The notes beneath the pieces are model-generated. The model was not told where the DNA came from, made no database searches, and saw only the letters and a program-made list of their open reading frames with translations. This document shows positions 1-9,628 of a stretch of 64,000 bases of DNA, piece by piece (the stretch's first letter is position 1; each line of letters begins with the position of its first letter). A program made the translations under genes and the position numbers. Source of the DNA: Methylosinus trichosporium OB3b (lineage in GTDB: Bacteria; Pseudomonadota; Alphaproteobacteria; Rhizobiales; Beijerinckiaceae). The DNA lies in the NCBI RefSeq assembly GCF_002752655.1, contig NZ_CP023740.1, forward strand, positions 1 through 64,000, given 5' to 3'.

Positions 1-1977
1 GTGACCGCGGCGATCTCTCCGCCTCGACCGGACGTCGGCGAGCCGCCGCTGATCGAGATCCGTGACGTCCACAAGTCTTATTTCGCCAGCGACAGCGTCC
101 CGGTCGCCGTCCTGCACGGCGTCTCGCTGACGATCCGAGCCGGCGAATTCGTCGCCATCATGGGCCAGTCGGGCTCCGGCAAATCGACGCTCATGAACAT
201 TCTGGGACTGCTCGACAAACCAACCAAAGGCGTCTACCGCTTCGCGGGTCGCGACGTGACGACGCTCTCACGTGACGAGCTCGCGCGGCTGAGGCGCGAC
301 GCCTTCGGCTTCGTCTTCCAGCACTATCATCTCATTCCTGCCGTCACGGCGGTGGAGAATGTCGAAATCCCGGCGGTCTACGCCGGCGTGGCGCCGGCCG
401 AGCGGCGCGCCCGCGCCAACGCCCTGCTCGACCGTCTGGGTCTCGCCGAGCGGATCGATCATCGACCGAACGAGCTCTCCGGCGGCCAGCAGCAGCGCGT
501 GTCGATCGCCCGCGCGCTCATGAACGGCGGCGGCATTATTCTCGCCGACGAACCGACCGGCGCGCTCGACAGCGCGACGGGAGCCGAGGTCATGGCGCTC
601 TTCGCCGAGCTCGCCGCGGAGGGCCATACGGTCATACTGATCACGCACGACCTCGAGATCGCCAAAGCCGCTGATCGGATCATCGAGATCCGCGACGGGA
701 CGATCATTTCGGACGACGAGTCGGAGGTTGTGAAGCGCGACGGCGATTTCGCGCAGCCCGGTCTCGACGACGATGTCGGCTCGTCATTCCTCCTCGACAT
801 GCGCGAAGCGGTGCATGCGGGAGGCCGGACCCTCGCCGCCAATCCGTTTCGAACCGGCCTCACCTTGCTCGGCATCATCCTCGGCATCGCGTCGGTCATC
901 GCGCTCCTCGCGATCGGCGAAGGCGCCAAACGGGCGGTGCTGTCGCAGCTCGCCGTTTTCGGGACCAATCGCATGTATGTGATTCCAGGCGGCGGCAGCG
1001 GCCACGGCTTGGCCGGGCGGCTGCTCGCCGCCGACGCCGACATCGTCCGCGACGTCCCGAACATCGCCGCCGCCATGCCTTATCTCGAGGGACAGGTGTT
1101 GGTGCGCGCGGGCAATGTCGACTATGGCGCGAACGGGGTCGCGATCACGACGGATTTCCCGCGCATTCTGAACTGGTCCGTCGAAGCTGGCGTGTTCTTC
1201 GCGAAGGAGGACGAGCGCGCTCTGGCGACCGTCGCGACAATCGGCTCCAAGCTCGCCGCACGACTCTTTTCCGACGGAGAAAATCCTATTGGGAAAATGA
1301 TTCTCGTGAACGATGTGCCGTTCCAGGTGATCGGCGTGTTGTCGAGCAAAGGCGCGCTGTCTGGGAACAGCGACGACGACGACACGATCGTTTTTCCCTT
1401 TTCGACAGGCAGCATACGCGTCTTCGGAAAGAAGGAGCTCTCATGGATCTCGGTGCTGGTCGACGATCTCGCGCGCGCCGACGAGACGGCGGACGCGATC
1501 GCCGCCGTTCTCGAGAAGGCTCACCATGCGCATGACTTCCGGGTCTTCAACAAGGCCGCCACGATCGAGGCGCAAAATCGCACGCAGGACGCCTTGACCC
1601 TTCTGCTGGGTTTCACGGCCGCGATCTCGCTCTTCGTCGGCGGCATCGGGGTGATGAATGTCATGCTGATGGCGGTGACCGAACGAACGCGCGAGATCGG
1701 CATCCGAATGGCGACGGGCGCGCGCACGATCGACATTCTGCGCCAGTTCCTCACCGAAGCGATGATGATCTCAGGCGCCGGCGGACTGGTCGGCGCCGTG
1801 ATCGGCGTCGCCGCCGGCGTCGGCGGCTCGCTGGCCTTCGGCATGCCGGTGATATTCTCCGGCGCCGCGATCCTCGGCGCCGTCGCCGGCGCGGTGGTGA
1901 CGGGCCTCGTCTTCGGCTTCATGCCGGCGTTGCGCGCGGCGCGGCTCGAGCCCGTCGCCGCTCTCGCTCGGGAGTGA
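1..1977 (+). CDS. macB: MacB-type ABC transporter, fused ATPase and permease
   Basis: Predicted inner-membrane component of a tripartite efflux pump (MacAB-TolC; in Pseudomonas the homologue PvdT helps export pyoverdine). The ATPase domain fills about residues 17-235: Walker [10 protein letters not shown] at 55-63, signature LSGGQ near 159, Walker B with [11 protein letters not shown] near 182-191, and the H-loop ITHD near 215. A first membrane helix near residue 285 is followed by a periplasmic MacB core domain and an FtsX-type block of helices at about 530-645. Length 658 aa is normal for MacB. A GTG at base 1 gives a sensible N-terminus, but the true start could lie before the window, as could a macA gene. 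Its 3' two-thirds recur almost identically at 54628-55976. It converges on the acylase gene, 39 bases away. Confidence 0.93.
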   Translation: MTAAISPPRPDVGEPPLIEIRDVHKSYFASDSVPVAVLHGVSLTIRAGEFVAIMGQSGSGKSTLMNILGLLDKPTKGVYRFAGRDVTTLSRDELARLRRDAFGFVFQHYHLIPAVTAVENVEIPAVYAGVAPAERRARANALLDRLGLAERIDHRPNELSGGQQQRVSIARALMNGGGIILADEPTGALDSATGAEVMALFAELAAEGHTVILITHDLEIAKAADRIIEIRDGTIISDDESEVVKRDGDFAQPGLDDDVGSSFLLDMREAVHAGGRTLAANPFRTGLTLLGIILGIASVIALLAIGEGAKRAVLSQLAVFGTNRMYVIPGGGSGHGLAGRLLAADADIVRDVPNIAAAMPYLEGQVLVRAGNVDYGANGVAITTDFPRILNWSVEAGVFFAKEDERALATVATIGSKLAARLFSDGENPIGKMILVNDVPFQVIGVLSSKGALSGNSDDDDTIVFPFSTGSIRVFGKKELSWISVLVDDLARADETADAIAAVLEKAHHAHDFRVFNKAATIEAQNRTQDALTLLLGFTAAISLFVGGIGVMNVMLMAVTERTREIGIRMATGARTIDILRQFLTEAMMISGAGGLVGAVIGVAAGVGGSLAFGMPVIFSGAAILGAVAGAVVTGLVFGFMPALRAARLEPVAALARE

Positions 1978-1985
1978 AACGATGA
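565..1985 (+). repeat. Left copy of a 1.35-1.4 kb direct repeat (macB 3' part)
   Basis: From the CTCGACAGCGCGACGGG motif inside the Walker B region to eight bases past the macB stop codon, this stretch matches 54628-55976 in the same orientation. By eye only a handful of substitutions are seen, for example at the codons around 741, 800 and 1929, plus one 72-bp gap in the right copy. The two copies bracket the whole siderophore locus. Confidence 0.93.
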
Positions 1986-2016
1986 AACGAAGACCCCAAG
2001 CAAAACGACCCGAGGC

Positions 2017-4488
2017 TCAGGGCAGTACGACGCGGTGGAGCATCGGATCGCGCGCGATCTCATCCTCTCGGAACGGGAAACGCAGCCAATCCTTGCGGGA
2101 GTAGCGGGCGATCGGAGCCGCGCCGCCGCCGCCGGACATCGCCGCTTCATCTAGCCCATGCGCGAGCAGCGTGTGCGCCTCGACGCCGTCCACGCCGAAG
2201 CGCACGACCTGCAGATAGCTGTTCGCCACAGCGTCCGGCCCCATGCGATCGCCGTCGATGCTATTGCAGGCCACCGTGAAATAGCCCACCGACTGGCATC
2301 CGCCATAGATCGGAAAGCGATTCCCGCTGCTTTCCACGAAACGGCGGCTACCCAATGCCTCGTCCAGCGGCCGATTTTCGGCGCCGAACGCCGCCACAGT
2401 CGACGCCAGCGCCTTCGCCGCGCGTCCGTTCCCTGCCAGTAGCTCGCGAGGCGTATCCAGCGGAGCGTCGCCGGAAAAGGCAACGCGATAGAGAATGTCG
2501 GCTGGATTCCGCATTAATCGCGCCCAGAACGCCTCCCACAGCAAGGCGCCACGGTCGTCGACATCCGCCTTGTTAGACCAGCGACGAAGAACGTCGCAGG
2601 CTTCGGCGATGTCGACTTTGAACGCCTCCGCCCCTGCTTTCACGAGCGCGTCCAGACCGGCGACCTTCGACGCGCCGGCGTCCAAACGGACCTCCCGCTG
2701 CACGCATGCCTCGGCGAGCAATTCGTCCTTGAACAATTCGGCCGAATAGGCCCGGGGAGTCAGCACGTCCCGCATCAAACGCAGGGACAGCGCCTCCGCC
2801 GACGCCTCTCGGACCTGGAGCAGATCGAGCGCCATACGATGCCCCAGCCTGCCTCGGAGCCCCAGCGGCCGACGCTCGCCGCCGAGCAGCGACGGGAACC
2901 CCTCCAATGGCTGTCGGGCGTTGCTCAGCCAATAGCTGTCGTTCATGTTCGCCACATAGTCGCCGCGCAGCAGCTGTGGCAGCGCGTCGGCGCGCATGGC
3001 GCCGGGCTGCGCCGCGGCCGAATCCACCCGCCAATCGCAAGCCGAACGACTGCCGTCGAGAACGGGCGTGAGCGGGTCCACATGCGCAAATCGCGCCGCC
3101 GAAGGCGTCATGCAGGCCTTACGCAGATCATCCGGAGCGTTGGGGACCGCGCCGACGTCCCCAAACCACGCCCGCCCGTCGCCGCGGCCGATCGCCACCG
3201 TATTGACCCACGGAACGGCGACCTCGCGACGCTGGATGGCAATGAACTCATCCAACGATTTCGCCTGATTCCAGTAGAAATAATTACGGAAAATGCGGAA
3301 GTTCTCGGCATTCGCGTCCCGAATGGCCAATGCGTGCGCCGAGCCCCAGCCGAGCGCCGCATCATGGCGGCCGAGATCCACCACGGGGCCGGAGCGGCTT
3401 CGATAGAAGAAACGCGTCAATCGACGTGCGCTGCCGTCGTCGCCCTGCACATCGACGCCGATCTCGCGCACCGACATCTCTTCGCTGTTCCCGTCGATCC
3501 GATAGCGCGTCGGATCGCCCGCATCCAGCGTCAGGTCGAAAAGGCCGAACCGTCGCGCCTCCGACACGGTGTGACTCCAGGCCACATGATCGTTGAACCC
3601 GATCATGATCAGCGGCACGCCCAGAAAAGCGACGCCCGCCACATCGAGCTTTCCGGGAATAGTCAGATGCATTTGATAGAAGCGATCCGGTCCGCCCCAG
3701 AACCAGTGCGGATTGCCGAACAGCACCGCGCCGTCTCCACCCGTCGCCTCACGGCCGAAGGCCAGCGCATTGCTTCCGACTCCCGGCTGCTCGCCGATCT
3801 GCTGGGCGAGCCGGCGGCGCAGCGCGAGGTGGTCGATCTCGCCCGACTTCGACGGCGCCGCGGACCGCGCCGGCGCGGCGTCGGCAATCTCGGCAATGAA
3901 CCTGCCGTAGCCGGCGACGATCTGCGCCGCATACATGCGCCGAAGAATGTCGTTCGCGGCAATATCCCGAATCCAGGGCTGCTCCAGGCAAGACCTGTCG
4001 ACCGACGGCGCGCGGCCGCTACGGGCGTCCGCGAGATAGCGGTTGTAGCCGGCGGCGAACCCCTCGACGAGTTCGTTCAGCTCCGGCGGATTCTGCTCCC
4101 GGTAGCGGGCCGCCACCTCGTCGGTGGCGAAGGCGCGGAAAAAGAAATCCAGATCGATATTCTTCGGCTGCCCGAATGTGGAGCCGCGAGCCGGCTTGCC
4201 GTCGGCCCCGAAAAACCAAGCGCGTCGGCCCTCATAGGTCACGAAGGCCTCGGCCAGAGTGCACAGAGCGTCCTGCGCCTGGACATAGCCCACGCCGATC
4301 CCGAGCTCGCGCCAACCGCCTGCGCGCAGATGCGGCACGCCATCGGTCGTGCGCCGGATTTCGACGCCTGTCACTGTCGGTCCCACCGACGCCGCAGGCG
4401 CCGTTCTCGCGTGCAAAGCCGCCGCGACCAGCGCCAGCCCGCCGCAGAGCGCCGAGACCCAGCCGCGCCGGGAAACTACGAACGGCAT
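2017..4488 (-). CDS. pvdQ: PvdQ-like penicillin-acylase family N-terminal nucleophile hydrolase
   Basis: Predicted periplasmic amidase. In pyoverdine producers PvdQ removes the fatty-acyl tail from the exported siderophore precursor, which fits the acyl-ligase start of the NRPS line here. The 823-aa product begins with a signal peptide (residues 1-33, with a twin-arginine-like SRRGW near the start). The Ntn-hydrolase self-cleavage site is visible as Gly238-Ser239 in GVGSNALAFG, followed by the family-typical GNPHWFW; Ser239 would be the beta-chain nucleophile. Length is close to the family norm (about 760-820 aa). The ATG at 4488 lies inside the last codons of the upstream deacetylase-like gene, indicating translational coupling. 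It is the last gene of the formyltransferase operon. A quorum-signal (AHL) acylase role is an alternative, less likely in this context. Confidence 0.88.
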   Translation of the reverse strand: MPFVVSRRGWVSALCGGLALVAAALHARTAPAASVGPTVTGVEIRRTTDGVPHLRAGGWRELGIGVGYVQAQDALCTLAEAFVTYEGRRAWFFGADGKPARGSTFGQPKNIDLDFFFRAFATDEVAARYREQNPPELNELVEGFAAGYNRYLADARSGRAPSVDRSCLEQPWIRDIAANDILRRMYAAQIVAGYGRFIAEIADAAPARSAAPSKSGEIDHLALRRRLAQQIGEQPGVGSNALAFGREATGGDGAVLFGNPHWFWGGPDRFYQMHLTIPGKLDVAGVAFLGVPLIMIGFNDHVAWSHTVSEARRFGLFDLTLDAGDPTRYRIDGNSEEMSVREIGVDVQGDDGSARRLTRFFYRSRSGPVVDLGRHDAALGWGSAHALAIRDANAENFRIFRNYFYWNQAKSLDEFIAIQRREVAVPWVNTVAIGRGDGRAWFGDVGAVPNAPDDLRKACMTPSAARFAHVDPLTPVLDGSRSACDWRVDSAAAQPGAMRADALPQLLRGDYVANMNDSYWLSNARQPLEGFPSLLGGERRPLGLRGRLGHRMALDLLQVREASAEALSLRLMRDVLTPRAYSAELFKDELLAEACVQREVRLDAGASKVAGLDALVKAGAEAFKVDIAEACDVLRRWSNKADVDDRGALLWEAFWARLMRNPADILYRVAFSGDAPLDTPRELLAGNGRAAKALASTVAAFGAENRPLDEALGSRRFVESSGNRFPIYGGCQSVGYFTVACNSIDGDRMGPDAVANSYLQVVRFGVDGVEAHTLLAHGLDEAAMSGGGGAAPIARYSRKDWLRFPFREDEIARDPMLHRVVLP

Positions 4489-5477
4489 GCCTCGAATCCC
4501 TCCAGCACATTCGCCACATTGACGCCGATCTCGTCGACCGCATAGCCGCCTTCCATCATGAAGACGGTCGGCAGGCCGGCGCGGGCGAGGTCCTCTCCCA
4601 CCCGGAGGTAGTCCTCGCTGCGCAAACGAAAGCCGGAGATCGGATCGGCCTCGAATGTGTCCACCCCCAAGGAAACGACGAACGCGTCGGCGCGAAATCC
4701 GGCGATAGCGCGCAGCCCATGCGCCAGCGCCGCGCGCCAGGCGGAGAACTCGGTTCCTCGCGGCAGCGGGATATTCAGATTGCAGCCATTCCCGTCCGCC
4801 GCGCCCTCCTCGTCGGCGTAGCCGAGGAAGAACGGATATTCGGTCCGCGGATCGCCGTGGATGCTCATGAAGAAGACGTCGTCGCGGTCGTAGAAGAGGC
4901 ATTGTGTGCCATTGCCATGGTAATAGTCGACGTCCAGCACGGCCACCCGCTCGACGCCACCGTCGCGCAGCGCCTGCGCGGCTATGGCGGCGTTGTTCAA
5001 GAAGCAATAGCCGCCGAAGAAATCGTAGCCGGAATAGCGCCCGGGCGGGCGCGTCAGCGCGAAGGCCGACTGCGCCGCGCCCGACCGAACGCTTTCCGCG
5101 GCGGACAGCGCGCAGGCCGCGCCGCTGCGCGCCGCACGCCACGCGCCGCGGGTGAGAGGAGTCCCCACATCGAACGAGAAGTGTCGCACCGACCAGACCG
5201 AGGGCAGCGCATCGCGATTCTCGTGCGCCGGATTCAGCGCGACCCACTCGTCCCAGGCGCCGCGAAGGAAATCCACATAACGAGGGGCGTGCACGCGGTG
5301 CGAGACCGCATCGTCGAAGGGCGACGGCTCTTCGATCGCGCCGAGCCGGCGCCGACGCAGTTCATCCCGAACGCGCTCCACGCGCGCGGCGACCTCGAAG
5401 CACGGCAGCAGCGCGCCACGGAACATCTCCACCGCGCCCTGGTGATGAACATGCTTCGCGTTGAAGAAGGTGATCAT
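4476..5477 (-). CDS. Histone deacetylase/acetylpolyamine amidohydrolase-fold protein with altered active site
   Basis: 333-aa protein of the arginase/deacetylase fold. The family landmarks are RPPG at 143-146, GGYCFLNNAAIAA at 155-167, LDVDYYHGNGTQ at 181-192, SLGVDTFEADP at 269-279 and EGGY at 309-312. Family knowledge: activity needs a His-His pair after RPPG and a zinc site of Asp, His, Asp. Seen here: the His-His pair is Arg147-Tyr148; the zinc His is Tyr186 in D184-Y-Y186; Asp184, Asp273 and Tyr312 remain. The enzyme may thus be catalytically dead, have a different chemistry, or act as a binding protein. Its start codon overlaps the formyltransferase stop (TGATG) and its end overlaps the acylase start, so it belongs to the siderophore maturation operon. 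No function in siderophore biosynthesis is known to me for it. Confidence 0.8.
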   Translation of the reverse strand: MITFFNAKHVHHQGAVEMFRGALLPCFEVAARVERVRDELRRRRLGAIEEPSPFDDAVSHRVHAPRYVDFLRGAWDEWVALNPAHENRDALPSVWSVRHFSFDVGTPLTRGAWRAARSGAACALSAAESVRSGAAQSAFALTRPPGRYSGYDFFGGYCFLNNAAIAAQALRDGGVERVAVLDVDYYHGNGTQCLFYDRDDVFFMSIHGDPRTEYPFFLGYADEEGAADGNGCNLNIPLPRGTEFSAWRAALAHGLRAIAGFRADAFVVSLGVDTFEADPISGFRLRSEDYLRVGEDLARAGLPTVFMMEGGYAVDEIGVNVANVLEGFEACRS

Positions 5478-6334
5478 CAGACAGATTCGCGCGCGACGAC
5501 GCCGGCAACGCCGGCCATATGCATCAAGCCCCGGTGCAGAGCCGGGAACAGGCTCTTGTTGAAATTGTTCCAGCGCAGCTCCAGTATGGAGTCCTGTGGA
5601 TCGATCCTGGTGTCGAGCGCGTCGACGATCACCTCTCCGGAGTCGATTCCATCGTCGACATAATGAAACGATGCGCCCGTCATGTCGATGACCGGCGCGG
5701 GCTTCATCTCCATCGTTCGCCAATTCACCACCTTCAGACCTTTCGCGCCATGCAGGGCGTCGAGCGTCGCATGAGCCCCACGACGCTCGTAAGGCGATTC
5801 GATCCGGGTGATGCCGGGATGGATATTGACGATTCTGCGGTAGAAACGCGCGCCCGGACGCACTAGCTCGTCCAGTATGACGAGCAGTCCGTCCAGCACC
5901 ACGAGATGCGCGTCCAGCGTCGACAATTTCTCCAGCAGCCGGGCTTCGAAATCGCTCTTGCCAGCCTTGCGTACGGGCGTGTTCTGGGGCAGCCGCCGAT
6001 AGGTCGACGGGACGGCGCAGAGCAGATCGTTCACGCGCCGCCCGTTCACTGCGAGCGTCGGCGGATAGAACCATTGGCGACCCGCGCCGCAGGCGAAGCC
6101 GTAGTCCTCGAGCTTCTCGCGGTCACGAGCCGAACCCTCGTCGTCGTCGAAGATGACCGCCTCGAGCGAATAAGCGTCTCCGAGCGGCGTTTCGTTCAAT
6201 GACTCGACGAGATACTCGAGCGGCGACTTCATGTACCGCCGCTCTCCTTTGTAGTCGATGTACCGCCCGGCCTCATCCGCCGCGGCGTTCCTCAATGACC
6301 AGATATAGACCAGTCTCAGCTTCGTCTTCGCCAT
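5477..6334 (-). CDS. pvdF: PvdF-like N5-hydroxyornithine formyltransferase
   Basis: Predicted to transfer a formyl group from 10-formyltetrahydrofolate to N5-hydroxyornithine, giving the hydroxamate ligand of pyoverdine-like siderophores. The 285-aa product carries the formyltransferase triad: Asn170 and His172 in VNIHPG, and Asp231 in DDGIDSGEVI. The length is close to PvdF (about 275 aa). The ATG at 6334 (MAKTKLRLVY) was chosen because the homologous region starts there and a GGGGCGAAG purine stretch precedes it; an in-frame extension to 6442 has no family similarity. It is first gene of a three-gene operon and is preceded by an ECF-type promoter at 6462-6487. It works together with the N-hydroxylase transcribed divergently at 6797. 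Confidence 0.88.
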   Translation of the reverse strand: MAKTKLRLVYIWSLRNAAADEAGRYIDYKGERRYMKSPLEYLVESLNETPLGDAYSLEAVIFDDDEGSARDREKLEDYGFACGAGRQWFYPPTLAVNGRRVNDLLCAVPSTYRRLPQNTPVRKAGKSDFEARLLEKLSTLDAHLVVLDGLLVILDELVRPGARFYRRIVNIHPGITRIESPYERRGAHATLDALHGAKGLKVVNWRTMEMKPAPVIDMTGASFHYVDDGIDSGEVIVDALDTRIDPQDSILELRWNNFNKSLFPALHRGLMHMAGVAGVVARESV

Positions 6335-6461
6335 CTTCGCCCCATCATGCGCTTGAAGAACGACGGTCGAGACACGCGCGAGGCGCTCTTCGGCGAGATC
6401 GACGCGCATGCCGCCACCCCGATGCCACCGGGACAAGCGCACGGCGCGTTCCCAGTGTGCA

Positions 6462-6487
6462 AGACGAAGATCCCGCCCGATTGTTTA
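6462..6487 (-). promoter_or_regulatory. PvdS-box-like ECF promoter for the pvdF operon
   Basis: Read on the minus strand this is TAAAC, 16 bases, CGTCT. The same pair with identical spacing lies before pvdA and before mbtH. It is close to the Pseudomonas PvdS box, TAAAT-N16-CGT. It sits about 130 bases upstream of the formyltransferase start. The regulator is inferred to be the sigma factor at 9629-10270. Confidence 0.78.
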
Positions 6488-6688
6488 GAAGCGTGGCGCG
6501 TGGCGCGGAGGCCGACCGGCTCGATGCGCGGAGAGCGAGGCGCGATCGCGCTCATTAACTTCGACGTCCGAACGCGACGCCGGCTCAGCGAGCTGCGCCA
6601 TTCGCAGCGACCATGCGTGAGCGCTTCGTCGCGCTGTCGCCGATCCGAGGCGCATGCGAGATCCGCCGAGCCTCCTCGGCGCGTCGAC

Positions 6689-6714
6689 TAAACAAATGCA
6701 GGCGCTTCTCGTCT
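6689..6714 (+). promoter_or_regulatory. PvdS-box-like ECF promoter for pvdA and the aminotransferase
   Basis: TAAAC at 6689-6693, 16 bases, CGTCT at 6710-6714; the upstream half is extended as CTAAACAAAT. It points toward pvdA. The intergenic region 6335-6796 thus holds two divergent promoters of the same class; apart from these and the ribosome-binding site before 6797, I see nothing in it. Confidence 0.8.
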
Positions 6715-6796
6715 AGGACCTAGTGACATGGCCGAACGAGCGGCCGACGACCCGACCCATGTGGCGTCGACATCCAACCCGACAAAGGAATGCGGC

Positions 6797-8086
6797 ATGC
6801 TCATTTATGACGTCCTGGGCATCGGATTCGGCCCATCCAATATCGCGCTCGCCATCGCCTTGGAGGAGAAGCGGCAAGGCGGCGCCAGCAACATCGACAT
6901 GATGTTCATCGAGCGCCAGAAGAGCTTCACCTGGCACCCGAACATGCTGCTCGATCACGCGCATATGCAGATCTCCTTCCTCAAGGACCTGGCGACCCTG
7001 CGCAACCCGACCAGCCGATTCACCTTCGTCAACTATCTGCACGAGAAGCAGCGCCTGCAGGATTTCATCAATCTCAAGACGTTCTTCCCGAGCCGCCACG
7101 AGTTCTGCGACTATTTCGCCTGGGCCGCCGCCCAGTTCCAGGACCGTTGCGTCTATGGCGAGGAGGTTTTCGATGTGTTGCCGGAGAAGCGCGGCGGCGA
7201 GATCGCGCTTCTGCGCGTGCGCTCACGCGACCGGTCGGGCGAAGTTCATGAGCGACTGGCCCGAAATCTCGTGGTGAGCGTCGGCGGCTCCGTTCACGTG
7301 CCCGAGTGCTTCCGGCCCTTCGCGAGCGATGCACGGATCTTTCATTCCCACAACTATCTGCGCAGCATCGAAGCGAACGCGGAGGCTCGGACGATCGCGA
7401 TCATCGGCGCGGGCCAGAGCGCCGCCGAGATATTCATGGACCTGCACGGCCGGCCCAACGCCCCCCAGATCGACCTCATCGCGCGCGCGCGGGCGATCAG
7501 GCCGTCCGACGACAGTCCATTCGTCAACGAGATATTCAACGCGGACTTCGTCGACCATATGTTCAGCCGCGCGCCGGCGGAGCGCCTGGAAATGCTTCGC
7601 GAGTTCCGCCATACCAACTACGCCTGCCCGGACCTGGAGCTCATCCAGCAGATATTCGGCGTCCTCTACGAACAGAAGGTCAAGGAGCAGACGCGTCATC
7701 GATTGCTGCGCCGACATGAGGTCAGGAGTGTTCGCGCCGCCGATGACGGCGTACATCTCACGCTCTTCGACCGTAACAGCGAGCGCGCCAGCACCGTTCG
7801 ATATGACGCCGTGGTCTTGGCCACCGGCTATGAGCGTGAATATCACAAGACAATGCTCACGTCCGTGGCTCCCTATCTCGGCGATTTCGAAATCGATCGC
7901 CACTATCGCATCAAGACGTCCTCACACTTCCGTCCAGCCGTCTTCGTGCAGGGCGCCAGCGAGCCGACGCATGGCCTGAGCGACACGTTGCTGTCCGTGA
8001 CCGCCGTGCGCACGGGCGAGATCGGCGACGCATTGCTGGCGACGGCGCAGCCTTCCGAGCGCCAGATAGCTGTCGGGGTCCATTGA
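6797..8086 (+). CDS. pvdA: L-ornithine/L-lysine N-monooxygenase (PvdA/SidA family)
   Basis: Flavin- and NADPH-dependent hydroxylation of the side-chain amine of ornithine (or lysine), the first step of hydroxamate formation. The 429-aa product has the FAD motif GIGFGPSNIAL near its N-terminus, an NADPH motif IIGAGQSAAE in the middle and the C-terminal substrate-binding motif VVLATGYE. Length fits the family (about 430-445 aa). The ATG at 6797 is preferred because AAGGA ends seven bases before it and the family begins at this point; the in-frame ATG at 6728 would sit almost on the predicted transcript start. It is co-transcribed with the aminotransferase (15-base gap), and partners with the formyltransferase. 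Ornithine is the favoured substrate because a PvdF homologue is present; lysine cannot be excluded. Confidence 0.93.
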   Translation: MLIYDVLGIGFGPSNIALAIALEEKRQGGASNIDMMFIERQKSFTWHPNMLLDHAHMQISFLKDLATLRNPTSRFTFVNYLHEKQRLQDFINLKTFFPSRHEFCDYFAWAAAQFQDRCVYGEEVFDVLPEKRGGEIALLRVRSRDRSGEVHERLARNLVVSVGGSVHVPECFRPFASDARIFHSHNYLRSIEANAEARTIAIIGAGQSAAEIFMDLHGRPNAPQIDLIARARAIRPSDDSPFVNEIFNADFVDHMFSRAPAERLEMLREFRHTNYACPDLELIQQIFGVLYEQKVKEQTRHRLLRRHEVRSVRAADDGVHLTLFDRNSERASTVRYDAVVLATGYEREYHKTMLTSVAPYLGDFEIDRHYRIKTSSHFRPAVFVQGASEPTHGLSDTLLSVTAVRTGEIGDALLATAQPSERQIAVGVH

Positions 8087-8101
8087 CCGAGGGAATTGAT
8101 T

Positions 8102-9577
8102 ATGTCGACTCCCGTCGTCTCGACCACCCGCACGGTCACCGGAAAATGCGACGAGCTCGCGCTCCGGCACAATGCGCTGACTCACCCCTACACGCTGGCG
8201 CCGAACCCCTTGTTGGAACGCCAAGCCGCGCGCGAATCCAATGCGCGAAGCTATCCACGCCGCATACCCCTGGCGCTCAAGCGGGCGCATGGGATCTATG
8301 TGGAAGATGTCGAAGGCCGCATCTTCATCGACTGTTTGGCCGGCGCCGGCACATTGGCGCTGGGGCACAATCATCCTGTCGTCATCGAAGCGATTCAGCA
8401 GGTCATGAAGGACGGCCTACCGCTGCACACATTGGATTTGACGACGCCGATCAAGGACCGCTTCATTCAAGACCTGTTCGACATCCTGCCTGTGGATTTC
8501 GCGCGTGACGCCAAAGTGCAGTTTTGCGGCCCGACCGGCTCCGATGCGGTCGAAGCCGCCTTGAAGCTGGTGAAGACGGCGACAGGCAGCGGCACGATCT
8601 TGGCTTTCCATGGAGCGTACCATGGGATGACGCAAGGCGCTCTTCAGCTGATGGGAAGCCTGGGCCCGAAGAAACCGCTGAATTCCATCCAGCACGGCGT
8701 GCAGTTCTTGCCCTACCCTTACGACTATCGATGCCCCTTCGGCCTCGGCGGGGAAGCCGGCGTGCGGGCCGGCCTGCATTACATCGACACCGTTCTGAAC
8801 GATCCCGAATGCGGCGTGCCACGCGCCGCTGGCATGATCTTCGAGGCGATCCAGGGCGAAGGCGGGGTCATTCCGGCCCCGGACGCTTGGATTCGCGGCA
8901 TTCGCGAGCTGACGGCCAAAGCCGATGTTCCGCTCATCGTCGACGAGGTACAATCCGGCTTCTGTCGCACGGGCAAGATGTTCGCCTTCGAGCATGCCGG
9001 GGTCACGCCCGACGTGGTGACGCTCTCCAAGGCGATCGGCGGCAGCCTGCCGCTGTCGGTGGTGGTCTATCGAGGCGAACTCGATCAGTGGGCGCCCGGC
9101 GCGCACGCAGGCACCTTCCGCGGCAATCAGATGGCCATGGCGGCGGGCTCCGCGACAATCCGGTTCCTGCGCGCGGAGAGGCTTCACGAGCACGCCCGGC
9201 AAGTCGGCGAGCGCCTCGCCAGCGGCCTCCGGCAATTGCAGAGCTATTTCCCGCAGATCGGCGACGTGCGCGGTCGGGGCCTGATGATCGGGGTCGAGAT
9301 TGTCGATCCCGAAGGAGGTCGCCGAGACAATGCCTCGCGGCCGCCGCCGACCACCCCCGCGCTCGCGCGCGCCATCCAGAACGAATGTCTGCGACGAGGG
9401 CTGATCATCGAGCTCGGGGGCCGACACGGCAGCGTGATTCGCTTCCTCCCTCCTCTCGTCATCACCGAGCGGCAGATCGATCACGTGCTCGAGATCTTCA
9501 CGATCTCGCTTCAAACCGCTACCAAATTCAGCTGCGTCGAGAATTTCATCTATGAGGAGATGGGCGTGAGAGAGTGA
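8102..9577 (+). CDS. pvdH: Diaminobutyrate--2-oxoglutarate aminotransferase (class III, PLP-dependent)
   Basis: Makes L-2,4-diaminobutyrate (Dab) from aspartate semialdehyde and glutamate; PvdH does this for pyoverdine. The 491-aa product shows the class III aminotransferase pattern: cofactor-phosphate region GPTGSDAVEAALKL, VDEVQSGFCRTG before the PLP lysine, and the lysine itself in TLSKAIGGSLPL. The ATG at 8102 has a GAGGG ribosome-binding site seven to twelve bases upstream; an in-frame TTG at 8096 is less likely. Its presence implies that one NRPS module uses Dab, and the acidic pocket of the FAAL-NRPS adenylation domain is the best candidate. It ends 51 bases from the convergent sigma-factor gene. 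Confidence 0.9.
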   Translation: MSTPVVSTTRTVTGKCDELALRHNALTHPYTLAPNPLLERQAARESNARSYPRRIPLALKRAHGIYVEDVEGRIFIDCLAGAGTLALGHNHPVVIEAIQQVMKDGLPLHTLDLTTPIKDRFIQDLFDILPVDFARDAKVQFCGPTGSDAVEAALKLVKTATGSGTILAFHGAYHGMTQGALQLMGSLGPKKPLNSIQHGVQFLPYPYDYRCPFGLGGEAGVRAGLHYIDTVLNDPECGVPRAAGMIFEAIQGEGGVIPAPDAWIRGIRELTAKADVPLIVDEVQSGFCRTGKMFAFEHAGVTPDVVTLSKAIGGSLPLSVVVYRGELDQWAPGAHAGTFRGNQMAMAAGSATIRFLRAERLHEHARQVGERLASGLRQLQSYFPQIGDVRGRGLMIGVEIVDPEGGRRDNASRPPPTTPALARAIQNECLRRGLIIELGGRHGSVIRFLPPLVITERQIDHVLEIFTISLQTATKFSCVENFIYEEMGVRE

Positions 9578-9579
9578 CG

Positions 9580-9597
9580 CGCTCGCCGCGGCGAGCG
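9580..9597. terminator. Possible hairpin terminator between convergent genes
   Basis: A perfect inverted repeat, CGCTCGCC facing GGCGAGCG, starts two bases after the aminotransferase stop codon and lies between two convergent genes. No clear T-run follows on either strand, so intrinsic termination is only a possibility. Confidence 0.4.
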
Positions 9598-9628
9598 AGA
9601 AATTCGAGACCCGGCGTCGGCCGTCTCG

